Source of the DNA: Rhabditoides inermis
Lineage: Eukaryota; Nematoda; Chromadorea; Rhabditida; Rhabditidae
DNA: 64,000 bases
Assembly (NCBI GenBank): GCA_963966185.1
Contig: CAWZYM010000392.1
Coordinates: forward strand, 394,501-458,500
Direction: 5' to 3'
Shown here: positions 23,832-35,600 of the stretch, piece after piece
Layout of the letters: every line of letters starts with the position of its first letter
Position numbering within the stretch: position 1 is the stretch's first letter
Translations under genes and position numbers: made by a program
The notes under the pieces: model-generated
What the model saw: the letters and a program-made list of their open reading frames with translations, nothing else
Database searches by the model: none
What the model was told of the DNA's origin: nothing

Positions 23832-24395
23832 ATGCGCATCCTCCTACTCCTACTCGCTTTCGCTTCCCTCGCCGCAGTGAGTATCTTCCCTTTCTCACTA
23901 TCTATCTTTATCTACTCCCTAAGGCAGAGAGTGCGGCCGTCTGTTTGGCATATTATCCTTTCAATTCCCCCTACTGGTCATTATGCGATTGGGTGATAAT
24001 TAATACCCTCATGGCCTCATTATCCATTTATCATTACCAGACTCATCACATAGTGTAAACAAAAAGATAAATCCTATCGGCCATTCACCACCCGCGATAT
24101 TTATGGTTCATCCTCACTGCCAAGGCGATATAGCTAAGAAAAGATGACAGTTGATACGGGAAAACACTCATCACTCATCACTCATCATGTTGTTTAGGCC
24201 TTCCACTTGGCTGAATTGGGGCGCGGCCGGGGCGACCTTCCACTGGGAAGGAGGCTGCCTGGCAGACTGGTGGAGAGGGGCCTTCCTCAGGTGGACGACA
24301 GGAGGCCGAAGCACACCCCGGCACCCGAGCAGCCGAGTGAGGCCCCCCAGACTGCGGCACCCTCGCACGCCCTGCCGGCACCCCTCATCGCCTGA
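23832..24395 (+). CDS. Short secreted peptide precursor, 80 residues, unrecognised
   Basis: Two exons, 23832-23876 and 24198-24395, joined in phase 0 across a 321-nt intron. Exon 1 is almost purely the signal peptide (MRILLLLLAFASLAA). The rest (65 residues) is rich in Gly, Arg and Pro, with no cysteine. It contains LPLGRR and DDRR, sites that resemble dibasic processing signals, the first with a Gly suited to C-terminal amidation, then a Pro/Ala-rich tail (PAPEQPSEAPQTAAP). This could be a neuropeptide-like or antimicrobial-type precursor. No homologue comes to mind and the reading frame is short, so the assignment rests on the TATA box, signal peptide and clean splice phase. AATAAA lies near 24478. 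Confidence 0.6.
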
Positions 24396-24821
24396 TCGGA
24401 CCTTCTTACCCTCAACATTATAATATTCATTCACCATCTCACGCATATATAGCCATTCAATTATACTGCATATGTATTAATAAATATTTTTAAAAATGTA
24501 ATTCCTAGTGGGATTGCGGTGCCAAACAATTAAACATTTATTACACGCCAAACAATTACGTTCCCGCATTGTTTCATAATAATTTGTGTGATGCGAGCCA
24601 TGAAGTAAGGATTCTACCTGCTTGTCTTGTTGATATAACAAAACGGCACAGTTCAAAAATATTTGCGACAACGATTCAAGACCACTATTTATCTCTAAAA
24701 ACAATACGCAAAACCAGCAGCGACAAGATGTGTGTTGAAGAGAATCATAGAAGGACCCAATTAGAGAAAGAGGAGGAGTGGGAAAGGACTCGACATCGAC
24801 AGGCCTACGAAGGAGGAAAGT

Positions 24822-25356
24822 CTACTCGATATTGTATTTGTGACGAAGATCGTGGGAGATTCTTCTGGGCAGAGACGGGTGCGAGGAGGGAATGAGCCAG
24901 TCGACCTGCTCCTTCTCCTCCTTCTCCTTCTCCGACTGCTCCTGCTCCTTCTCCTTCTTCAGCTCCACCTCTTCCGCCTTCTCCTCGTCTAGCCACGAGC
25001 AGCAAAGTGATCGCAGGTCATCGAATGAGCATCCTTCTTCGCAGCACACTGCTGGCTGGATCTCCACTGCAAAGCCAAATCCTCTTCTCTAGTCTAGCAC
25101 AATGTTTTCCCTTTTCCTTTAATAGAATGTGTCAGCGAAACGGACAGCCATACATTCACACTGACTCTCTACTCTCGTCAAAACAACACCTCATAATCTG
25201 CATGTGATAGGGTGTGATACCTGTGGTGATGTGGTGGGCGCACTGAGCAGGGGAGCAGGACTTGGATATGGCGCGGAGCAGGCGCATGCCGCACACCCGG
25301 TACGAGGAGCAGAGCGGAGCAGACAGGAGCAGCAGCAACAGCACACCGCGCAACAT
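24822..25356 (-). CDS. Insulin-like peptide with Lys/Glu-rich C-terminal extension
   Basis: Secreted hormone of the insulin superfamily, a likely ligand for a DAF-2-type receptor. Exon 1 (start 25356) encodes a signal peptide (MLRGVLLLLLLSAPLCSS) and a B chain, CGMRLLRAISKSC-x3-C. After one intron of about 150 nt the A chain follows, CC-x3-C-x8-CC (CCEEGCSFDDLRSLCC). The third B-chain Cys and the final extra A-chain Cys fit the nematode class with a fourth disulfide. The chains are joined by only about 12 residues without dibasic sites, so there is no classical C peptide. Unusually, the A chain is followed by about 58 more residues, first a Glu/Lys/Gln-rich block (EKEKEEKEQ) and then a basic end (LPRRISHDLRHKYNIE). 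The stop is at 24822-24824. The chain pattern is clear; which C. elegans ins gene it matches cannot be said. Confidence 0.85.
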
Positions 25357-26525
25357 CTAGACATACATACACTAACATTGCCTTCTTATCACGCATCGAG
25401 AAAGAAACGGGTAAACACGGTGATAGCATTTCGAGAGCAACGATCTACGTGGAACGGAAGAGGGAGGCGTAAACAAGCGTATGTTGCGATGTGACGTGGA
25501 AGAGAAGGGATTGGATGGGAGGCATCTGGTGAGAAGGAGGAGGGAGGCGCGAGCATGATCCGAATGCACGCACAACAACAATCCTCATAAGAGGATGCGG
25601 ACCGCCCAGAATGGAAGAGAATGAATCAACAAGTTGCTAAGCGGGCGGCAGTCGCTCGCGTACGCACACGCACAAACATCCATTTGCAAATGAGCGGGGG
25701 GTCATCAGTCTCGGGACAGGAGAGGAGGGCACATGATCGAAGGGGGAAGTGTGATGGATAGGGGATAAGAGGCACACCCCATGTGGACACGAGGCGAACC
25801 CGTCCAACACACTCTCATTATGAGGCTGTTGACAGCCCTCACTCCGCCACAGTACCCACCCCCTGCGCATTCCCTCGGGGGCAATCTCATTGACGTAGCA
25901 ACACCGTACCACACCGACTCAAACTCCTCCTCACTACAACATACAACCACGCCGAAACAGTCAACATCACGATGCCATAAATACAGCCTAAGGACATAAA
26001 TTCTGCCTGATCCCGCTTGCGTGCACCAACGACTCAAGTATCATAGTGGAAGAGGCTGGGATAGACTCTTTCCGAAGGCCGAACCGAGGGATGAGAAGGC
26101 GAGTGGCTGAGTGGAAGGGAATAGACCCTCCCCCGCCTGATAACAAACCCTCGTCATAAAGCATATCAAGATGGAGGAACAGACAGTATAATATTTATTA
26201 TCTATGCAGTACCAATCGCTAGTCGAATGACCGCGGATCGGAGCAAGAGAAAACGCACTCCTTGGAATATATTACTCGTCAACAGGTTGAGAATACTAAT
26301 GTGCAGCATACATACGGGACAAAAACAACACAACAGGAAACACTTGTCTTTGGGTGTGATGAGAGAGGGGGAATTGAGGAGATGTACATGTGTTGTGAGA
26401 AGGGAGGGGATGAGGGATCACAGGGCAATCGAGCAGCAGTGTAGAAGAGGGACACGTAGTGGATAAATGTCCTGAGGTAGGCCGTCTGATGGGACGGCTG
26501 CCGGTGCATGGCTGATCTGGCTAGA
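25357..26525. other. Intergenic region, insulin-like gene / SOS 3' end
   Basis: About 1.2 kb. Upstream of the insulin-like gene and downstream of SOS. No frame with spliceable, non-repetitive coding content was found. A TGACGTCA site lies within the last SOS intron (near 26633), not here. Confidence 0.5.
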
Positions 26526-28291
26526 TCATAGGGGCGGACTCGTCGACTGCTTGCGGTATGTCTTGGGAGGGAGGGGAGGGGGTGACGCCGTCGAGGGAGA
26601 GGCTGCCGCAGGAGACGCCCGACTGAAACACATGACGTCAACCTCCATTACCGTCATCGCATCCGAACAGCATTACTAAGTTTATAGTTTGACCCTCACT
26701 TGCTCCTTTTCATATTGAGAATGTACTCACGGTTTGGGAGGGATGGGCGGGGGAGTGACGGAGGCAGCAGCTCTCCTGGGGGGAAGAAGGGGCGGACGCT
26801 CGCCGTCCGCCTTCGGAAGAGGCACACTGGCAGACACGGACGGCTCTCCCGGAGACACGGGACTGCCAGACGGCACACACGGGGCGGTCCTCTTGGGGGG
26901 CAGCGCCGGCGCGGAAGGAGGGAACAGGAACGCTGTGTGGCCAGACGACATGGCTGCAAGAGAGCGATGGTTAGATAGAGAAGAAAGGGCATGGAGTGAG
27001 AGATAGGATGAATAGTGAGAGATGTGGATGGAGACTGGACGGACCTTTGTGTCCTGCACTCTGCGGGGGCGAGAGGCTGGCGGAGGGGGAGCTGGTGCTG
27101 GGCGCGGCCCGTCGGGGGAAGAGCGGGGGCGCGGGTGTGCCGGTGCTGGTGGAGGAGGCCGAGGTGGGAGGGGTGGGGCGGGGCGCGCGCGGGTGCAGCG
27201 GCGGCGGCGCGTGCCAGTGCTTCTCCCGGGGAGCCGGCGCCAGCTGAGGCACGTGGCGCTGCGACCACGAGTCCGAGGGACGCGTGCGGCGAGTGCGAGT
27301 CGCGAGGTCGACCAGCGCGAACGGGGAGTCCGGAGACAGCGGCGAACGACTGAAAGCAAACACGGTGAAAGGAAGAGACGGAACGGAGACGGGAAGATGG
27401 GGAGAACACGAGACCGTGGTAGGGGTGAAGGGAGAGAAGAGAAAGAGAACACCGGAAGGACCACCCCTCGTAAAACAATCAACAACACGGGACGGCCGCA
27501 CATTGGTGGAACACTGCACTGTCCATCCCCATCCTATCTATCCCCTTGCACCGCCCTCCCCTTCAATTGGCCAACTTCCAAACACATGCCCACCCCTTGT
27601 ACCACATCTCATCGAGTCCATCCATCCATCTACTGCTCCCCCACTCCATCTCTCATTTCTACGCCAAATCAAACAAGTTCCTACGTCACTTCCGATCACC
27701 CGCAACCGCTACACAATACAAGTGCAATCACACTGCTAATTATGGAATGTTCTATGAGCGGTTGACAGATGAATGGATTCATGCGAACGCGAGACAGGTA
27801 GGTAGGAACGAGCGATCGAATTGCGATCAGCCTTCCGGTGAGAGATGGAAAAGTGGGAGAGGCGCGTGAGAGAAAGAGAGCCATCGCTAGCCGATTCGAT
27901 TCCATCTTCCCCAAGCACAGTCATTCACTATCACAACATTCCACGACCGAGTCGGTTTTTCCACTTCCGGCGAGATAGTGCACACTATCAAGAGGGGCAG
28001 ACAGGGTGGAATACTAGTCCAATTACTCGACACATAAAATACTCTACTACTCTCGCTCGGCCAGTCAACACACACCACATACAGTATACACTCATCTGCT
28101 CGCATCTCACCTGTCCATGTCCGGATTGGGAGTGGGCGGGACAGAGTGGGAGGTGGACGAGTGGGAGGAGCTGACGTGGGCGGGACCAAGGTGGCCTGCG
28201 TAGTGGTTCGCCGTCACCGTCGGCTTGGGAGCCTTTATACCTGGAGACTTGAGCGTACTCGCAGCGCGCTTCGGCTTCTTAAACAGAACAT

Positions 28292-28326
<35 letters not shown>

Positions 28327-31300
28327 TTTTCACTCACCACTTCAGGCAGCTTGTCCGTGTCCTTGGGCTGTACCTTGAGACTTCTCTCGTACAGGTATCC
28401 CTCCAGCTTGTCATTGTCATTCTCGAAGTCGCCCTTCGGATTGATAGACTCGAAGAACTGCTGAAAAACGAAAACACATTACAATCGATAGCCGATGTCT
28501 GGTCGCCTAGAATCCCATTAAAAATCCATTAATCATCCTAAAAAATGCTTTTCTCTCAACGGCAGTGGTCCCCAAATAGCCCCTTCCGCGTACTTTTTCA
28601 GAAGCACTGATGTATGTGAAGAGAAGCGATCGCCGCTCCAACCACACAATCAATCCATTCTCCCCCTTCACTTCACTTCATCCATCTAGTCAATCAATGC
28701 GGCAGCGTTGCAAAAATCACGAAACATCGCTTTGTCTACTACCCGGTATGCAGCTAAGCTACAGTATCCCCGCACAACCACAAATCGCACTTTGATCTCC
28801 TGAGGAGTGGAAGGAGGTGACTGGGGGCAGCAGCAACAGAGCTGAGCAGACAACATGTCGCGCTAGAGAGAAGAGGGTGAGCAGAGCACAGGATAGAAAA
28901 ACGCGAGGCGAACACGACACGACAGTAACATGAAGCAACATCGGCAGCCTGATGGAAAACAATGCCCCGGCGAGTCTGCACCGACACATCAACACAACGA
29001 CATTCAGGTCTTCCCATACACATAAGACATTGAGAAGAAACACTTATATATAAGGACAGGTAGAGAGAGGTAGAGAGAGAGAATCCAATCCACTTATAGA
29101 CTTATAGACGGGGCAGCCTCAAAATAGACACACTGACAACAGTTGCCAGTTCACACAATCACTCTGCACTGTATACGTGCCGAGAGTGAGAGAGAAAATT
29201 GAATTAAGACTGTCGAAATTGGAAGAGCAGTCGGCGGAAGGAGGTGCAAGGAGGAATGTCATCATAACACTCACACACACGAGTCGTACTTGCAAAGAGC
29301 AAAGGCTGAAGAGATAGGGCGGTGTGAAGAATGGAGATAAGATTGGTAGGTGGGCGGAGGCGACAGCAGGCAGACAGGCAGGGAAAGGGACAGACGACCC
29401 ATCGGGTCGGGTCCATTCGCCCAGCGATACAGCGAGCTGGAGAGACCGCGCACTGACGCCACACTAACACCACGTCAAACAAACACAATCATCCATCAGA
29501 AATAGGGGCCCGTTCGCCGTTCCCTTCATTCACACTTCACACCCAGTCATTCCTTGCATCAGCTGACTGTCACGGCGAGAGAAGCAGTGGTGGTGGTTGG
29601 TGGTTGTGGAGGCGCGTGATATCGAAAAGCATCAAAGGACAGAGAAGGCGGTGGGAGACGAGAGAAGAATGGGATGAGAGCAGGTCGCGCCGAGATAAAA
29701 CACCGGTGGATTACCAATAGAGAATGCATAGAGATAGAGATAGAGAAGCACACCGGAAATGGAGTGCGAGATAAAGGAGAAGAAGAGACGAGAAGCGAGA
29801 AAAGGCAAGGGGCGCCGCGCGAGCAGACAAGCAAAGATAGCCCGTAATGTAGAAGACGAAAGACATAGGGAAACTGGTAGTATTATGAGTAGCAAGCGTC
29901 GCAAACTGACGTCGCGTCCACTCTTCTCTTTTATACTCAGCCGGCAGGCTATTGTGAATTGTGTCCGTTCTAGATGGGAGAAGAAAGTGTAACATTCGCA
30001 AACTGATCAGAATGACCACTCATTCGCCTATCAGAATCACACTATCAACAGGCGAGAGAAGAAAGGAAGAAGCAACAACAACACAAAGACCAACGGAAGC
30101 TGGTTCCATGCCGATTCAAAGAGTGTTACTACTCCTTCGACTCCTCTTGCGAACCAGTTGCAAACAGAAAGTAGAAATAGTATAAGAGAAGCAGGGAGAA
30201 GGGGAATAAGGAGGGGGCATGTTGTTGTGTGGAGGGAGGGATGTGATTGCGGAGGAATGCGCGGCGCCCGGCAAACAGCCGCGTTCCTCCGCCGGAAGCG
30301 AGACACCGCCGTGCCCACACGAGACGCAGACACGCAGCCGCTTCCGCATCGCTTCTTCTCTCCTCTCCCACTCTCTCCAATCACACACACTCTAAGCTAC
30401 TCAACCGGAATACTAGTACAAGTCGCCACAGGCATCTTGATCACTTGACGGACACCGTGTGCAATGGGACGATTTGAGCTGAGCTCCGGTGACATATTGT
30501 GGTATGCGCATGAGTAATCGCTCACTCATCACAGGACCAAGGAGAAGCAGAGAGCCAGACAATCCTCGTCTCACAAACTAATCTTATTAAGAACACGAGA
30601 GATGAAACGCACATGAACACATCCAGTCACCAAAGATGACACCTGCAATAGTAGGATAGTAGTCAAAAGGAAAGTGAGATGTGCGTCAATAACTCGTCAA
30701 ACAGCTTTGGTTCCTTTCACACCATCTGTCGACTTCTGACCGGTAGTGTGACACATCAATCCGTGCTCCCGTTGCGCAACAACCGCGTATCATACCGTAT
30801 CCGCCAAGCAGGCTCGCGCCCGCTCGCTTATTGCCCATTAGAGGGTGGCATATCCATTTGTAGCGGGCGGGTTGAAAGATGCCGCCGGTGTGGGGTCACA
30901 CCTCCAAGTGAGCAGACACAATACAGGCAGGTGCAATCCACACCTTGCATCCAACATCTCATCCACACACCTTCAAACGCCTCACCGACATGAGACAAGC
31001 TAGACAATGCTACATACAGAAAGAGGTGCAATGCTAATTAGCGTAATGCGCTTGTCTCGATGCGTGACTAGCATTGCACTTGTAGGTTGTACAAACAAGT
31101 ACACCTTACTCACTATATAGCCGTATTTGATGACTAGCCACAGTCTATAAGAATGGAATGACTTATAGATGGGAATGCCATGTAGTATTAGATGATCACC
31201 TTCACATTACCATAAATCTATGTGCTATATGAGTTTCTGCTGGCCTGTCATAACTTGTCGCCTCGCATAATCCTCTTTTTATGGCGTCATAATGGGGAGC

Positions 31301-32611
31301 AGCCGTAATCGGGTGCATATCTGCTACAAGAGTGTGTCATCAATCACTCCAACACACCCTCCCACTCCCGCACAGGTCAGTCTCACGCTGCCCCAGGCTT
31401 ACTCACAACACAACACTAATACTCTACTACACTCACAGCTCACAGGCAACTATCAATGCGCGAACACATATTTGATGAGTGAAAGTGCATGCACGATGAC
31501 GAGCCGGGTGGCACAAAGACCGTAGTATCACGGAAGCAGGATACATAGAGAAGAAGGGAAGAGAGAAAGGACCAAAGGGCCACCCACACCAATCACATCC
31601 ACCAATCACATTTCACCACTACCAAATACCAAAGAGACGTTACAACTGTACTCTCCCGCTCTGTCTTCTCCATCTCTACTATCACTGTCACTGATTGCAT
31701 ACAATCCAGCCATCACTCATCAGTCATATGATTGACGCTGCAAATGCATATACAACAACTATGCATACACTCACATCACACACTGCATAATAATCTGAAT
31801 TTGTGGAAAAAGCGAAATGACAAATAATACCTTATTTACGCGGTAGAGAGTGGCGACCATGGCTGTCAGAAGAAGAGAATACAGATGAGACAGCTCTCCA
31901 GATCTGACCGATCTGATCTGAGGTGTGAGAAGGGGCGGGGCGAGAGGGAAAGGGACCATCCGCCCGGTGGCAAGAAGCACCCGCTGCGGGAACACAAGAC
32001 ACAACCAATTAGGGCATAAGCCCCGCGGACACGACTCCCGGAGAGAAGAACAAAGCGCGCAGCCAGGAAGACAATGCACGTGCAATTAACACTAATCCAC
32101 GCAATCCAGCCGAATCCCACTCGGTACTCGCTTTGATGCGCGGCCGCCATGGGAAGAAGCGAGCAACAACACACAAAAGATCCCATCAACTCACGAATGC
32201 TTTGCGGAGTCGCTTGCGCAGCGAAGACGACGACTGCGGAATAGGCACAGTAGTAGGAATAGCAAACGGGAGTTGTCGAATAAACATATCTCGGCTGGAG
32301 AAGGACGAAGACGAGGCGTTCACATAGGGCAGATCAACGGCCATCCAGATACCGTCCACTTCGTTTGCCGACATCTCATCGCTCGCAGAGCAGAGTAGAG
32401 AAGGGGTATATAGGGGGTGGAGTGGCGGGAGAAGGCAGGCAGCAGACACACGGCTGACTCATCGGCCCTCAGGCGGCACCCGCCATGTCTGCGCCCTCTC
32501 GCCTCTCGCCTCCCTCGTTCGCCGCTGCTTCCCAGCATGGTCTCCATGGCTCGCTGACTCAGCAGACTAGAACTCTCGTTCTCTCTCTCATTCTCAGAAT
32601 GAGGCTCACTT

Positions 32612-32685
<74 letters not shown>

Positions 32686-35600
32686 CACAACACAAGTGAG
32701 TGAACGAGCGAACGAGCGGCCGCTCTTCCACTCAGTTCATCCCGCGTGAGCCTGTGACGACACTACTCGGGGAAGCCCGGCCACCAACTAACAGGTGACA
32801 CTCACACATAACACACATTATGCACATACCCACAACAACACCTACGTATACTCTCATACCTCTCTTTTTCTATATCTGCCATCGAACAGAGATCGCGTTT
32901 ATAGAAAAAAATACATCATGCGTCCATCGGAATACAGTGTCACAATTTGTGTATGTATTTGCAAATGTGCACGTTTACTGATGATACATGACCCTGTTTG
33001 GGAATGTTTTCTCCACTATTAGCCCCCTTTCAGCCTCTATTCTCCTGTCTCCTCTGTCCTTTTCTCATTTCCACCAACAATTAGTCACCGCTTTTGGTAA
33101 GAGCCATATCTCCGGCTGCATATCTTTGTCACATTGCTCCTAGCACTGTAATTAGATTGATGGAGAAGATGAGTGGCGATCGTTCAGCCGTCAAAAGGTA
33201 CACATAGCAGCATTACTCACCTATGCGTTTCCATAGCGAATGTGAACGTGGACATGAGATGCTTGATTCTCTTGTGCGCCTCTCTTGGCTATGCACGTTT
33301 CTTTCGATTGCGCTCGATTCACAGGCTACTGAAGATTGGTGTGAGGACACGGAAATGAGTGACTGAAGTGGGCTGCAGTATACGGAGGAGGGAGGGGTGA
33401 GTCAGTCGAGGGATGGAGGGAAACAGGGGTCTGCAGCCAACGCAGACCCGTCACAACAAGCCTGACGTCAACAGCCATGCCGTATACGCACAACACTCCA
33501 CATTACTCATCCCCTCTATTCAACGTAGACAGTATAGCGAGCAATGACAGCATTGCTTGACTAGCTGACTAGATATAGGATATGGATGAGAAAGTTTAAG
33601 AATGTCTATTCATTCGCCACTCAGGAAAAGGAAACAGTCAGCCAAAGAAAGGAACAACAAAGAGTGCGCGATGAGTAAGAGGCATTGTGTCGCAATCGCC
33701 AGCCGCACCGCATCTCTACCGTATCCCTCCTACTCCCTTCATGTGTGCTCATTCATCCCGTAAATTAAGTGAGCAGAGTGAGAAAGCGATGACACGATAT
33801 CTTGCTATGAGCAATTCATGCACATCGGTTGCCTTTAGTAGTTCTTCTCTTTGTTGGCACGTAACCTCATATTATCTCCTCTCTTTTTTCGTCGCCTACT
33901 CAAGTGATTCACGTCTCGTAATCATCTCTCCCTCTATTTTGATGGAGAAGAACATAGTAGAGTATAGCATAAGCCACTCACAAACATTACATTTGATACA
34001 TAATTAATAACTCGTGATAAACACTCTGCATCTCTAGAATGTTGAACACAAATTAGTCATGTATCATTTTATTGACTTACTCACTAAGTGTGAGATAGTG
34101 CGAATGTATATAGTATAATTCCTTTCGTACCTGTGCCCGAATACGGGCTCTTCGAATAGACAATCTCGGAGTGACGTAGCGACGAGCGCCAGTCTCTCCT
34201 CCTCCCAGTAGACGACATGAGTCCGTGTACTCCATCCCTTCTTCCCGTATCTTCACTGCTTCTCTCAGCTGGCACTGTGAAATGGGTGCGTTCTCATTGC
34301 GCAACAAGGGCACAATCACGGCGCGAATGAGGCGATGACAAGAGAATGGAGAAACAATGCGAGGTGGCACGCAATCCACACATGGAGACAGGCAGGCACT
34401 GCGGGAGAGTGGAGGTGCGAGTCGAGAGTCGAGTCGAGTGGAGGGGAGCGGGTGGAAGGACACGTGGGTAATCCCATCCACAAACATGACAGTCACACCG
34501 GAAATGGGCTCGCCGCCAACCAGACAAGAAGGACACATACGGGCAGGAATACGATAGCAGAGCAGTGAGAAAGTGAGCAATAACAACACCCATCCTCACA
34601 ATTCTCACAAAAAATCCCATTCTATCTGCCCAACATGAGAACAGTGTATCCAATTTCAACTTTCAATCATAGATTCCATTTCTATTCTAAAATTCGAAAT
34701 CAAACAGAGACAGAGAAAATCACGTATTTTAACTCCAGTCGATTCAATAAACCGGGCAATTTCAACAAATACCTACGCCCGCAATTCGCAATCAGCTGAA
34801 AGCCAATGGGACAGCGAGCGTTGCACATGAAGTGACATCATGAAAGATATGACGTCATCGCCGGAAGCACATTGCGGGATCAAAGGGACACCGCGGAAGT
34901 ACTGTGTGAATAGAAAGTTCGGAGGTGAATAGAGCGGAAGCGGCGGCGAGACGCAAGCAAGCCGGCGGCGGAGCGAGTGGTCTCGCCATTCCCACCACAA
35001 TCTGCCCAATCAACTATTTTCGCCCGCACATATGCTCCAGTTTTTCATGGCGACTCATTCGAAGCTGTTCTGCCACTGTAACAAGATGGATTGAAAACAT
35101 CTGCCCGCATCCTCTCCTCATTCCTGTCTAATCCATCTCGCAGCCTTCAAAGAAACACAAACACACACTCCTCTATTTATCCAAGCATTCTTCTGTCACA
35201 ATCCGAAGATGGGTTGCGCGGATCAAATCCCGCAAATCCATGCCAGGCTCCACGCAAACCCCACAATTAGAGGAGATGGTGTAATGGCAGGTGCGCGAGG
35301 AAAATGGCTCATCCCCTTTTCTCACACGCCCGTTCTAGGAAAGATGCAAAACCAAAGCGCCACCTATGTATAAATCTTTTCACATAAGATCTATGTACGC
35401 ACAGCCATTTACCATTTTCGCAGAACACGCTAAGGAAATAAGGTAATTAGGAACAAGTGAAAAGGAAGCTATGAGTGACATGAGGGCAGCAGCTGCAACT
35501 GCAAGGGGGGACTCTCGGAGATTCACATTCCACTAAACGCCTGTTCCCCCTCTCTCTCTCTCTCTCCTACCCTCATTCACATGACACACTCCTCTTCCGC

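Noticed and set aside
26696..27765. Several long Arg/Gly/Ala-rich frames on both strands
   Set aside because: Shadows of the GC-rich SOS proline-rich exons; only the frame joining QPPS-type SH3 motifs in phase is coding.
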